Positions 1 to 7,975 are shown, counted from the first letter of the stretch. The stretch is 15,821 nt of DNA from an uncultured Oscillospiraceae bacterium (GCA_900754515.1 CAAEDD010000071.1:1-15821), one strand, 5' to 3'. Notes: generated by a model not told the origin, from the sequence alone. Numbers and translations: made by a program.

Positions 1-1203
1 ACCACTGAAGAACTGCTCGGGGTCGATACGTGTACCGTTTTGCAGTACCTCAAAATGGAGGTGGGGCCCGGTGGAGTTGCCGGTGCTGCCCACAGCACCT
101 ATGGTATCGCCCTGACTTACGGTCTGTCCCTCAGACACGGAGATAGTGGAAAGGTGTCCGTACAGGGTCACATATCCGTTGCCGTGGTCTATCATAATAC
201 AGTTGCCGTATCCGCCGTTCCAGCCGGCAAGGGTAATGGTGCCGCCGTCGGAAGCATAGACAGCAGTGCCCTGGTTTGAAGCAATGTCAAGGCCGGTATG
301 GTTCTTTTCCTCGCCGGTAATTGGATGGATACGCAGTCCGAAGCGGCTGGAAATATACACATAGGAGGCCACAGGCCAAAGGAAGCTGCCGGAAGAACTG
401 GCGCTTCCAGAACTGCTCACATTCTGAGCTGCCCTTTGAGCTTCCAATTCCGCTACCAGCTTGTCTATGGTGGCATTGGCAGCATCTTCCGCCGCCATTA
501 TTGCGTCATACTCTGCCTGTCGGTTTTCCAGGTCATCCTCCAGGGAGAGGATCAGCTGTATAGCCTCTTCTATATCCTTTTCAAGCTCGGCCTGCTCAGC
601 CCGAAGCTGATCCTGAAGAGCACCCAGCTCAGTACGGGTCTGCTCATATTCAGCCTTTACTTCCTCAGTATGTTCACGGGCGGCAATATACTCATCCTCA
701 AGCTGTCTGTCGCTCTCCATTATCTCGCCCATATCGTCTATGGCGGTTATCAGATCGGATAGGTCGTCAGACTGGGAGATAATAGCCAGGATATTATATC
801 CGCCGCTCTCCTCCATAGCTCTCACCCTGGTGCGGTAGCGCTCCAGCTGCTCTTGTTCCAAGCGCTGGGCTTCTTCCAGCTCCGCAGCCTTCTCAGCTAT
901 CATCTCGTCATACAGGGCGATCTCCTGACTGTTGAGCTGCATCTGCTGAATCGTATACATATTGCGCTCATCCATGGCCTGCTTCTGAGCAACGACTGTG
1001 GCCTTCTGTTCTTCCAGTTCGTCCACAACCGCCTGCTTTTCCATACGCTGGGCTCTTATGGCGTCCCGCTGGGCTTCCAGCTCATCTATCTCGCTCTGGG
1101 TGACCGCATACGCCGACACCGGAGTTGCGGCAAACATTACCGTTACAGTCATTGTAAATGCCAGCAGGTAGGCCACCGCAGATCTTATCTTTGTCTTTTT
1201 CAT
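1..1203 (-). CDS. Secreted coiled-coil M23 (LytM) endopeptidase, PcsB/CwlO-like, 3' end cut by window
   Basis: Probable peptidoglycan endopeptidase acting outside the membrane; 401 residues are visible and the reading frame is still open at base 1. It has a signal peptide (Lys at 2-3, hydrophobic core about 9-26, likely cleavage after the AYA at 31-33), a long Glu/Gln/Ala-rich coiled coil (about 36-265), a Ser/Gly linker, then an M23 domain. The M23 residues are all present: H302 and D306 (HTGLD), H350, and H381/H383 (HLH). The frame ends in RIDPEQFFSG, aligned with the last residues of its upstream paralog, so only a few residues should be missing. The ATG at 1203 has an AAGGGA ribosome site and lies 26 bases after the paralog's stop, which suggests the same transcript. 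Because ftsE and ftsX lie just upstream, it is a candidate FtsX-activated hydrolase. The M23 identity is seen directly; the FtsX dependence is inferred. Confidence 0.9.
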   Translation of the reverse strand, partial: MKKTKIRSAVAYLLAFTMTVTVMFAATPVSAYAVTQSEIDELEAQRDAIRAQRMEKQAVVDELEEQKATVVAQKQAMDERNMYTIQQMQLNSQEIALYDEMIAEKAAELEEAQRLEQEQLERYRTRVRAMEESGGYNILAIISQSDDLSDLITAIDDMGEIMESDRQLEDEYIAAREHTEEVKAEYEQTRTELGALQDQLRAEQAELEKDIEEAIQLILSLEDDLENRQAEYDAIMAAEDAANATIDKLVAELEAQRAAQNVSSSGSASSSGSFLWPVASYVYISSRFGLRIHPITGEEKNHTGLDIASNQGTAVYASDGGTITLAGWNGGYGNCIMIDHGNGYVTLYGHLSTISVSEGQTVSQGDTIGAVGSTGNSTGPHLHFEVLQNGTRIDPEQFFSG

Positions 1204-1229
1204 ATCTTTATCCCTTAGCTCAATACCGC

Positions 1230-2564
1230 TCAGCAGTTATAGTAGGTCAGGCCGCTGAAATAGGAAGCCGGGTCTACTCTGCTGCCGCCTACGAACACCT
1301 CAAAGTGGCAATGAGTGCCGGTTGCCCTGCCGGTGGCACCCAAATAGCCTATAGTTTGTCCGGCCGTCACATAGTCGCCTGCGCTGACAGCCATACCGGA
1401 CATATGGGCATACAGGGTGGTAATGTCACCGTGGTCAATAACTACGTAATTGCCGTAGGCACTGTCATAGGAAGCGGTGATAACGGTACCGTCAGCTGCG
1501 GCTACAATGATGTTTCCGTCATTATTGAAGCCGTCTATATCAATACCGTTATGGTATGTATTCTGTCCCGTAAACGGATCGCTGCGGTATCCAAAGCGGC
1601 TGGTAACTCTGGTACTGCAAGGCACTGGCCAGGTCAGGCTGCCGGTGGATGTAGCGCCGCCGCCAAGCTGACTTCCGGAGTTGACCGCATTTTGTATTTC
1701 TTCCTCGCTGTAGGGCGGCTCTTCCCCATTGGCTATGGCCTCCTGGTTTGCCTGATTCATCTGATCCACAACAGCGCTTTGATTTGCAGCGGCCTCCTCG
1801 GCCTTCTTTCTCTGATACTCGGCTATCATGTTGGCAATGGTTGCCGCTGCTGCCGCCTCGGCCGCCTCAGCCGCCTCGTATTCCTTAATGGCTTTATCTA
1901 TCTCTTCCTGCAGATCTTCCAGCTCCTTGGCGTTGGCCTGGATCTGGCGGCCTATTTCCGCCCGCTCCGCTTCAAGCTGAGCCTGGGCATCTTCATATTC
2001 GGCCTTTTCCGCCTCATATTCAGCCTTTATCTGCTCTGTTTCTTCCCGGGCAGCCACATATTCTTCCTGGAGCTCCCGGTCATTGGCCATGATCCCGCTC
2101 ATATCATCCATGGCGGTGAGAAGCTCCGCAAAATTCTGAGAGTTGACGATTATGGAGAGAATGTTGAATCCTCCGCTCTCTTCCATCGCCCTTACCCTGG
2201 CCTGGTAGAGAGCCAGCTGCCGCTCTTCTTTGGTCTTGGCAGCCTCCACTTCCTCAGCTTTTTCCTCAATAAGCTTGGTATAGGTATCTATTTCTTCCGC
2301 CACCAGCTTCAGCTGCTCGTTGGCCAGCTTGTTCTGTTCGTCCAGAGCAGCCTTCTGCTCCAGTACATTTGACTGCTGTTCTTTCAGAAGCTCAAGACGC
2401 TCCTGACATTCCTTTACCTGATTTGACAGGTCGTTCTTCTGTGCCTGCAAATCATCCAGCTCATCGGCATAGGCGGACATCGGCACTACGCTGAATACCA
2501 GAGAGAGCACCATAAGCACAGTCAGCAAAACTGCAATCGTTGATACAATCTTCTTATTGTTCAT
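1230..2564 (-). CDS. Secreted coiled-coil M23 (LytM) endopeptidase, PcsB/CwlO-like
   Basis: A 444-residue peptidoglycan hydrolase candidate. Residues 1-33 form a signal peptide (KK at 4-5, hydrophobic 6-25, AYA before cleavage). Residues about 35-265 are coiled coil, broken by the motif RVRAMEESGG (123-132), which is shared with the downstream paralog, and followed by an Ala-rich stretch (231-262). A Gly/Ser linker leads to the C-terminal M23 domain (about 310-440). Zinc ligands should be H338, D342 and H420, with H387 and H418 as catalytic histidines, all in the usual LytM spacing. The ATG at 2564 has an AAGGAG site. It follows ftsX by 84 bases, the place taken by pcsB-type genes. In streptococci and bacilli such proteins are switched on by FtsEX through their coiled coil; applying this here is inference. 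Unusual for a secreted Firmicutes protein, it has cysteines at 53, 316, 419 and 444. Confidence 0.93.
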   Translation of the reverse strand: MNNKKIVSTIAVLLTVLMVLSLVFSVVPMSAYADELDDLQAQKNDLSNQVKECQERLELLKEQQSNVLEQKAALDEQNKLANEQLKLVAEEIDTYTKLIEEKAEEVEAAKTKEERQLALYQARVRAMEESGGFNILSIIVNSQNFAELLTAMDDMSGIMANDRELQEEYVAAREETEQIKAEYEAEKAEYEDAQAQLEAERAEIGRQIQANAKELEDLQEEIDKAIKEYEAAEAAEAAAAATIANMIAEYQRKKAEEAAANQSAVVDQMNQANQEAIANGEEPPYSEEEIQNAVNSGSQLGGGATSTGSLTWPVPCSTRVTSRFGYRSDPFTGQNTYHNGIDIDGFNNDGNIIVAAADGTVITASYDSAYGNYVVIDHGDITTLYAHMSGMAVSAGDYVTAGQTIGYLGATGRATGTHCHFEVFVGGSRVDPASYFSGLTYYNC

Positions 2565-2648
2565 TTTGATCTCCTTAACTGCATGGTCAGGCCCACAGGA
2601 AAGGCAGCTGTCGGCCCCGGGGCAATATACCCCATGGATGATAGACGC

Positions 2649-3536
2649 TTAAACTTTCAAATAGTTCCTGATGGCGTTTACTCCGCCGAACGCGCCCACG
2701 AGGATTCCCGTTCCCATGTATACTGCAAGGAGTGGTATGGCCACAGTGCTGAAGGGTACGACGGATATGAAGCTGCCCGCCAGGCCGCTGACCAGCTTCG
2801 TGCTTATCAGGGTATATATGCCCCATTCCGCAAGATAAGCCAGGCCGCCGCCTAAAATACCCAGCACCAGACCTTCCACCACGAAGGGCAGACGGATAAA
2901 GCCGTTACTGGCTCCCACCATCTTCATGATGGCGATCTCCTCCCTGCGCCCGAAAGTGGCAAGCTTTATGGTATTGGACATGATGAATACGGAGACGAAC
3001 ACCAGTATCACTATCAGTACCAGAGATATTATACTAACAATGTTGCGAACCGTGACGAAAAAGCTGGCATACTCCAAGTGGGCCAGGACCTTCGCTATTC
3101 CGTCCACCGACTCAAGAGCAGCCTTTGTTTCAGACATAAGGGCAATATCCGTCAGCTGAATGACAAAACGATGGCGGAAAACATCTTCATCTATGCCTAC
3201 GCTGAAATCCGCGTCATACTGGCTCATGAAATTGTCCATAGCCTCGGTTCTGGATACGAACTGCACAGAGGCAATATTGGGTATCGCCTCAATGCTGCTT
3301 TGCAGAGAGGCGGCCTCAGCCTCGTCTTCGATGCTCTCATCCACATAGGCCACCATTTCGTTCTCGTTCTCCAGATCCTTTATCAGCGAGTCAATGTTCA
3401 CCGACAGCAGGGAGAAGCTGCCCATGATAATAAGGCAGGCCATAATAATGGTGACCGACGCGAAGGACATGAAGCCATGGGTAGTGATGCTGCGGAATCC
3501 CTCGCGAATAAGATAGCTGTATCTACTCAATCTCAT
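2649..3536 (-). CDS. ftsX: Cell-division ABC transporter permease FtsX
   Basis: Integral membrane partner of FtsE, 295 residues, close to the family's usual length. Four membrane segments are readable: about 24-46, 165-187, 218-240 and 265-288. A large extracellular loop (about 47-160) lies between the first two; this is the part that contacts murein hydrolases in known FtsEX systems. The cytoplasmic stretch KLATFGRREEIAIMKMVGAS (201-220) before TM3 is the characteristic permease signature. An upstream in-frame extension to 3596 lies inside ftsE. I chose the ATG at 3536 because it gives the family-like start MRLSRYSYLIREGF; an ATG at 3551 is also possible. The gene overlaps ftsE by 14 bases, so the two are probably translationally coupled. 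FtsX does not pump a known substrate; it transmits FtsE ATP hydrolysis to an external hydrolase, here plausibly one or both M23 proteins downstream. Confidence 0.95.
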   Translation of the reverse strand: MRLSRYSYLIREGFRSITTHGFMSFASVTIIMACLIIMGSFSLLSVNIDSLIKDLENENEMVAYVDESIEDEAEAASLQSSIEAIPNIASVQFVSRTEAMDNFMSQYDADFSVGIDEDVFRHRFVIQLTDIALMSETKAALESVDGIAKVLAHLEYASFFVTVRNIVSIISLVLIVILVFVSVFIMSNTIKLATFGRREEIAIMKMVGASNGFIRLPFVVEGLVLGILGGGLAYLAEWGIYTLISTKLVSGLAGSFISVVPFSTVAIPLLAVYMGTGILVGAFGGVNAIRNYLKV

Positions 3537-4215
3537 AACTGTAATACCCATCCATTCCGTCGCTGACCAGATTTCCTCCGTCAATAGTGATGACACGCTT
3601 TGAAAAAGCGTTGACCAGCTCCTTTTCGTGAGTCACCACAACCACAGTGGTGCCCATTTCGTTTATCTTTTCAAACAGCAGCATCAGTTCCAGGCTGCGC
3701 ACCGGGTCCAGATTTCCGGTAGGTTCGTCGGCAACTATCATTCTGGGATTGTTCACCAGAGCCCTGGCTATTGCCACACGCTGCTGCTCACCGCCGGACA
3801 GTTCATTGGGCATACGCTTTTCCCGGCCCTCAAGCCCAACCAGCTCCAATATGTACGGCACCCGTTTTTTTATATCCTTGTTTGCGGCGCCCACCACCCG
3901 CATGGCAAAAGCCACATTGTCATATACGGTCATGTTTTCAATCAGCCGATAGTCCTGGAACACGACTCCCAGCGTGCGGCGCATTTTGGGCAGTTTGCGC
4001 CGTTTGATCTTACTCATATCAAAGTCATTGACGATTATCTCCCCGGAGGTGGGGCGTATCTCGCCGGTTATGAGCTTCATGATCGTAGTCTTACCTGAGC
4101 CTGACGGTCCCACAAGGAAAACAAATTCCCCGTCCTCGACGGTTATATTCACCCCGTCCAGAGCCAGCGTGTTGCTGCTCTCATAGACCTTGCTCACATT
4201 TTTCATATGGATCAT
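3523..4215 (-). CDS. ftsE: Cell-division ATP-binding protein FtsE
   Basis: Cytoplasmic ATPase of the FtsEX complex, 230 residues, normal FtsE length. All ABC motifs are present: Walker A GPSGSGKTT (36-44), Q-loop Gln87 in VVFQDYRL, signature LSGGEQQ (139-145), Walker B MIVADEP (159-165) with the catalytic Glu164, and the switch His196. The frame runs upstream to a TTG at 4245 with no ribosome site; I chose the ATG at 4215, which has GGAGG (4227-4231) 11 bases before it. The gene lies 67 bases after the CdaR-type regulator and overlaps ftsX. ATP binding and hydrolysis here drive conformational change in FtsX and so control wall hydrolysis during division or elongation. The motifs are seen; the role is known for the family; control of these particular M23 proteins is inferred. 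Confidence 0.96.
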   Translation of the reverse strand: MIHMKNVSKVYESSNTLALDGVNITVEDGEFVFLVGPSGSGKTTIMKLITGEIRPTSGEIIVNDFDMSKIKRRKLPKMRRTLGVVFQDYRLIENMTVYDNVAFAMRVVGAANKDIKKRVPYILELVGLEGREKRMPNELSGGEQQRVAIARALVNNPRMIVADEPTGNLDPVRSLELMLLFEKINEMGTTVVVVTHEKELVNAFSKRVITIDGGNLVSDGMDGYYSYEIE

Positions 4216-4282
4216 AGATAAATAGTCCTCCAAAGTGAAATCCAAAGGGTTTTTTCTATCTATATATAAAGCATCAGAATTC

Positions 4283-5377
4283 TCAGAACTTACTGTTATT
4301 CAGGGAATCCAGATACTGCTTTACCATCATTGCCACCTTGAACACGATGGCGTGGTCAAATTCACGCAGATCAAGGCCGGTTATCTTCTTTATCTTCTCA
4401 AGTCTGTACACAAGAGTGTTGCGGTGTACATAAAGCTTTCTGGAAGTTTCGGAGACATTCAGATTGTTTTCAAAGAACTTATTGATAGTCTCCAGAGTAT
4501 CCTCGTCCAGGGTCTCTATGGGCTTCTTCTTAAAAACTTCATTGAGGAACATCTCACACAGAGTGGTAGGCAGCTGATATATGATGCGGCCCAGCCCCAG
4601 ATTCTCATAGTTGATGATGCTCTTTTCACTCTCAAAGACCCGGCCAACTTCAATGGCCACCTGGGCCTCTTTATATTTATCCGCCAGTTCCCGAAGATGG
4701 CGGGCATTGGTGCTCACGCCGATGACGGTCTTGATGCCAAGTTCCTCCATCAAGGTTTTTTCTATGGTTTTGGCGGCTTTCATTATCTCGTCCGGACAAT
4801 TTACAGAGGGCAGGGATTTGACTACCACCACATCCGTCTCGTTGATATTGAGGACGAAGTCCTTCTGCTTATCCACGAACAGACGCTGCACCAGCTCCAC
4901 CGCCGATACATCCGGGTTTTCCATCTGGCGCACCAGCAGGACCACTCTTGGCTCATCGGTGACAAAATGCAGCTCCTTGGCCCGGACGTACACGTCACCC
5001 GGCAGGATATTATCGGAGATAATATTTTTTACAAAAGCAGCTTTATTGTGCTTTTCCTCATAGTTATTTTTTGCTTCATTAAAGGCCACAGCCGAAATTG
5101 CGCAGATTGTTCTGCTCATCTGGTCAGTGCCTTCGGTAAAAGCGGCATAATCAATCTTGGGGCTGGGGGAAGACAGGGGGCAATATATACGGCTGCCGGT
5201 AGACACCGGCTGCTCTCCACCTTCAAAATCATAGAGGTGAAAATCATCGAGCCTGGAACCAATCATGGCAAGTTCGCTGCTGGCTACCACGAACCCCTGC
5301 TCATCTACTACGCCAATGGTTCTGTCTACGCTGTCTTTCATCTGGATAATAACATTCTGGAATATCCTGCTGGACAT
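4283..5377 (-). CDS. CdaR/PucR-type transcriptional regulator
   Basis: A 364-residue cytoplasmic regulator with the layout of the carbohydrate-diacid regulator (CdaR) group. The N-terminal half (about 1-130) resembles a diacid-recognition/sensor domain beginning with IGVVDEQGFVVASS (21-34). A middle region (about 140-265) is of the degenerate-cyclase-like PucR linker type. The C-terminus is a PucR helix-turn-helix (about 295-355) with the clear core NVSETSRKLYVHRNTLVYRL (307-326). The ATG at 5377 has AGGAGG eight bases upstream. It lies directly before ftsE on the same strand, and a sigma-A-like promoter with a downstream palindrome precedes it. The family usually senses sugar acids or small metabolites; what ligand would matter for a division operon is unknown. 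It may simply be the first gene of the cluster, and no effect on ftsEX is shown by sequence alone. Confidence 0.85.
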   Translation of the reverse strand: MSSRIFQNVIIQMKDSVDRTIGVVDEQGFVVASSELAMIGSRLDDFHLYDFEGGEQPVSTGSRIYCPLSSPSPKIDYAAFTEGTDQMSRTICAISAVAFNEAKNNYEEKHNKAAFVKNIISDNILPGDVYVRAKELHFVTDEPRVVLLVRQMENPDVSAVELVQRLFVDKQKDFVLNINETDVVVVKSLPSVNCPDEIMKAAKTIEKTLMEELGIKTVIGVSTNARHLRELADKYKEAQVAIEVGRVFESEKSIINYENLGLGRIIYQLPTTLCEMFLNEVFKKKPIETLDEDTLETINKFFENNLNVSETSRKLYVHRNTLVYRLEKIKKITGLDLREFDHAIVFKVAMMVKQYLDSLNNSKF

Positions 5378-5423
5378 ATAATCTTCCTCCTATATCTTAC
5401 GCGCAGCCCGGCCGCACCTCTAA

Positions 5424-5441
5424 TATGGTCAAAATACCATA
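5424..5441. promoter_or_regulatory. Palindrome in the regulator's leader, possible operator
   Basis: Perfect inverted repeat TATGGT-CAAAAT-ACCATA (6-base arms, 6-base gap). It lies just downstream of the predicted -10 box (5463-5468), roughly at +15 to +32 of the expected transcript, and 47 bases before the regulator's start codon. This suits autorepression by a dimeric protein, perhaps the CdaR-type product itself. No T-run follows on either strand, so it is not a terminator. Confidence 0.4.
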
Positions 5442-5462
5442 CCCTCTCAATTCTCTTTTTAC

Positions 5463-5491
5463 ATATTAACTCATTATTCTGTAATTTTCAA
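5463..5491 (-). promoter_or_regulatory. Sigma-A-like promoter for the CdaR–ftsEX–M23 cluster
   Basis: Read on the minus strand: -35 TTGAAA (5486-5491), a 17-base spacer, and -10 TAATAT (5463-5468). Spacing is ideal, with one mismatch to TTGACA and two to TATAAT. It lies 86 bases before the regulator's ATG at 5377. It is the only good promoter seen ahead of this gene cluster; a secondary start in the 67-base gap before ftsE (AT-rich, 4246-4270) cannot be excluded. Confidence 0.7.
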
Positions 5492-5571
5492 TAGAAACAA
5501 TCTCGCTTTTTTGTGAACTTTTTTGCAATGTGTCTTTAACGCTCAAAAAAGTTATGCAAATTAGCAGGTTT

Positions 5572-6297
5572 TTATATCAAATGTTCCAGAGCATCCTGCC
5601 CAAACAGCATGTCCAGCTCCCTGTTCTCAAGCTCTCTGAAGCCCCCCGGCCCAAGTCTTTCATCCATTTTCAGGCCGCCGACAGCCAAACGTCGCAGCTC
5701 CGCAACCGGTGCTCCGCGACTGGCAAGCATTCTTTTTACCTGGTGATATTTTCCCTCCATCACGGTTACAAGGCAGTCTCCCGGGGCAAGTATTTTCAAT
5801 TTTGCCGGAAGGCAGGCTGTGCCGTCTCCAAGCACAAGGCCTTCTTCAAAGGCTTTCACATCCTCTGGCCCCAATTTCCCATCCACTCTGGCCCGGTATA
5901 GTTTCCATATACCGGATTTGGGTGATATGACCCTGTGAGCAAAATCCCCGTCGTTTGTCAGCAGCAGCAATCCGCTGGTGTCCTTATCCAGCCTGCCCAC
6001 GGGAAAGATGCCCATGCGCCTCATCTCCGCACTTACCAGATCCAGCACAGTCTTCTGCCTTGGATCCTCCGTGGCGCTGAGCACCCCGGCAGGTTTATCC
6101 ATCATATAATAGTGAAACTTTTTGTAGCTCAGCTCACGGCCGTCCAATACTATATGGACGCTTTCAGGATCAAACCGCTTTTCCGGGGCTGTGACAGGGA
6201 TACCGTCCACCAGCACCCGCCCGCTTTTTATTATCTGCTTCAGCTCACTGCGGGAGGCAATACCCATATCGCAAAGGAGCTTGTCCAGTCTGATCAT
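5572..6297 (-). CDS. 16S rRNA pseudouridine synthase, RsuA family
   Basis: A 241-residue enzyme converting a specific uridine in small-subunit rRNA to pseudouridine. The N-terminal S4 RNA-binding domain (about 1-58) starts MIRLDKLLCDMGIASRSE. The catalytic domain (about 62-235) has the RsuA-type motif GRLDKDTSGLLLLTNDG, with D104 as the catalytic aspartate, and MDKPAG (66-71). Length and order match RsuA. The open frame can be extended to a GTG at 6321, but the ATG at 6297 starts at the conserved S4 residues and has AAGGGAAG (6304-6311) in front, so I chose it. It follows the GT-C gene by 48 bases and may share its transcript. A small hairpin (6321-6336) lies just ahead of the ribosome site. 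Confusion with the closely related RluB/E/F proteins is possible, but the short S4 linker and size favour RsuA. Confidence 0.9.
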   Translation of the reverse strand: MIRLDKLLCDMGIASRSELKQIIKSGRVLVDGIPVTAPEKRFDPESVHIVLDGRELSYKKFHYYMMDKPAGVLSATEDPRQKTVLDLVSAEMRRMGIFPVGRLDKDTSGLLLLTNDGDFAHRVISPKSGIWKLYRARVDGKLGPEDVKAFEEGLVLGDGTACLPAKLKILAPGDCLVTVMEGKYHQVKRMLASRGAPVAELRRLAVGGLKMDERLGPGGFRELENRELDMLFGQDALEHLI

Positions 6298-6345
6298 ACT
6301 TGTCTTCCCTTCTCCTTCCACAGCCGCTGCCGGCTGACAGCTTTT

Positions 6346-7866
6346 TTACTCCTCTTTCAGACAGTAAAGCCTGTACACCTGGTGCTCCGAGCTGGCACAG
6401 CAGAGGTAATCATCTTCAAGCATACTGCGAATGTTTGCGTTTGCGCCATCTGGTTCAAAAGATAAAACCCATTTTATTTTTGCTTGTCTAAACTCATCCA
6501 GTATTTTCTCTTCCAAACTCGGGCTGTTGCCTATCATCCACTGCTGGAGCACAAAGAATCTAAAAGCAGGTCTGATATCATTTTCCAGGTACAGGCTCCT
6601 GTAGCAATTAAAGGCCACAAAGCTGTTTCGATCTTCATAGGGAATTTGGGCGACGAGCTTGTTATAGTCGTCTCCATAGTCGATTATGTCCTCATAAGCC
6701 TGCGGAGGCACATACTCCGTCAGGCTCTTATATGCTTTCAATCCGGAGCTAAATATAAGAATAGATATCATCAGCAGGCACAGCACCCTGTTAGCTTTTA
6801 TTATACCAGATTTATTCCCCGTTGTGCATAGCATAAGCACAGCCAAGTAAAGAAAGGGCAGCAGTATTATACCGTAATGGGCATAGTCGTTCAAGGTATA
6901 AATAAACGCAGTATTTGCTGTGGAGATGAACACCCAAAACCCAGCACATAGTCTGTTTTTATTATCGGTCAAAAGAATCCAGACACCACTGCCTATAAGG
7001 CACCAGCCGGTAAGATATTTCCGCACAGCAACCAGCATCTGCCAAAATCCCTGGGGAAACGCAGAACCCGAGCTGGAAAAATATTCTAAATTATACAGCA
7101 AGGTTCCATACCACATATCATAAATAGCCCCGTGAGCTGCAAAATACAGGCAGAAAGGCAGCACCAGTACAGCGGTGCCTGACAGAAAAAGAATAATATT
7201 TTTGAGTAATTCGATCCAACGCCCTTTTACTGCAAGTGCAACCGATATTAGCACCGTGCCAGCGCAAATTGCCAGTGAATTTGTCACCCTTGACATAAGT
7301 GCAAAGCCAAAGCATAATCCATATACAAAGGCCCAGCGTGGCTCATGACTCCAATTTCCTGAGCTAATCTCCCTGCTCCATCGATACATGAAATACAAAG
7401 ACGCAAAAAGCAGAGGGAGAATATACTCCTCAGTTGTATTGCCTTCCTGCCAATTAACTACAAGCAAGAACGGCAAAAGCAATGCCAGGCACAGAGCCTT
7501 TTTCTCTCCTGCTTCTTTTAAAATGTGAAAAGCAATGGCCTCGCTCAAAGCCACGTTTAAAATCTGCAAAAAAAAGACCCCAATTTTTCCCGCCAGATAA
7601 TACCCTGCTGCATTAATCAGAAAGATCATGGGACCTTTATGGTCGAAGAGTTCCACATAAGGCAAATCCCCCTGGGCCCAGTATTTGCCGATGGTCTGGA
7701 ACATTGCCGAGTCATATCCGAAGCCCGTATATAATGGGCTGGTACTTGTGGAAAAAATTCCTGTGCCTATAAAGGAAGAAAGCAGGAACGCAAGCCCATA
7801 TACACATCTCTTTTTCAGATCTTTCTTACCGCATCCACGCAGAATCAAATTAGCTCTAATATTCAT
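6346..7866 (-). CDS. Polytopic GT-C (GT39/ArnT-like) glycosyltransferase-like membrane protein
   Basis: A 506-residue membrane protein, probably a lipid-linked-sugar-dependent glycosyltransferase; the substrate is unknown. It has about ten hydrophobic segments between residues 21 and 375 and a soluble C-terminal part (about 380-506). The first external loop carries the GT-C features: YDSAMF with D52 as the likely catalytic aspartate, and LPYVELFDHKGP (68-79), similar to the Asp/Lys-Pro motif of the PMT/ArnT group. The ATG at 7866 has only a weak ribosome site (GGGG in ACGGGGTTGAG). The gene is AT-richer than its neighbours: 25 of 60 bases are G/C at 6781-6840 against 36 of 60 in asnA at 11521-11580, so it may be acquired or under different constraint. 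Plausible targets are a cell-wall polymer or a surface protein. Fold family is moderately sure, function unsure. Confidence 0.7.
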   Translation of the reverse strand: MNIRANLILRGCGKKDLKKRCVYGLAFLLSSFIGTGIFSTSTSPLYTGFGYDSAMFQTIGKYWAQGDLPYVELFDHKGPMIFLINAAGYYLAGKIGVFFLQILNVALSEAIAFHILKEAGEKKALCLALLLPFLLVVNWQEGNTTEEYILPLLFASLYFMYRWSREISSGNWSHEPRWAFVYGLCFGFALMSRVTNSLAICAGTVLISVALAVKGRWIELLKNIILFLSGTAVLVLPFCLYFAAHGAIYDMWYGTLLYNLEYFSSSGSAFPQGFWQMLVAVRKYLTGWCLIGSGVWILLTDNKNRLCAGFWVFISTANTAFIYTLNDYAHYGIILLPFLYLAVLMLCTTGNKSGIIKANRVLCLLMISILIFSSGLKAYKSLTEYVPPQAYEDIIDYGDDYNKLVAQIPYEDRNSFVAFNCYRSLYLENDIRPAFRFFVLQQWMIGNSPSLEEKILDEFRQAKIKWVLSFEPDGANANIRSMLEDDYLCCASSEHQVYRLYCLKEE

Positions 7867-7891
7867 CTCTCAACCCCGTCAATTCAAAACC

Positions 7892-7916
7892 GATTGCATA
7901 AAAAGTAGATTGCATA
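7892..7916. repeat. Two 9-base direct repeats upstream of the GT-C gene
   Basis: GATTGCATA occurs at 7892-7900 and again at 7908-7916, a 16-base period, 26 to 50 bases before the GT-C start codon (7866). Such spacing could be a tandem protein-binding site or a duplication remnant; neither is proven by sequence. Confidence 0.45.
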
Positions 7917-7975
7917 CATAGTTGACCGTAGCATAGGTCTGTAGCAAAGTCCACATTTTCGGCATAATTGGCGCG

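Noticed and set aside
1158..2372. A 404-codon plus-strand open frame opposite the M23 gene
   Set aside because: Antisense shadow of a gene with complete catalytic residues; composition bias explains the lack of stops.
2565..2648. GGGG-CAATATA-CCCC inverted repeat between ftsX and the M23 gene
   Set aside because: Only four base pairs with no T-run; not enough to call a terminator or attenuator.
4235..5494. A 419-codon plus-strand open frame opposite the CdaR-type gene
   Set aside because: It spans the promoter and the whole of a recognisable regulator on the other strand, with no ribosome site or domain of its own.
5520..5571. Possible terminator after the pseudouridine synthase (A5 ... T6 on the minus strand)
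   Set aside because: The stem is made of little more than A-T pairs and a TGC/GCA core, too weak to call.
6321..6347. Hairpin CAGCCG-CTGC-CGGCTG, then a T6 run on the plus strand, looking like a terminator
   Set aside because: It would act on plus-strand transcripts, but no plus-strand gene ends here. On the minus strand it lacks a following T-run and lies just ahead of the rsuA-family ribosome site.
7922..7950. TTGACC as a -35 box for DUF4830
   Set aside because: At 17 bases the following hexamer is CAAAGT, not a -10, and other spacings give nothing better.
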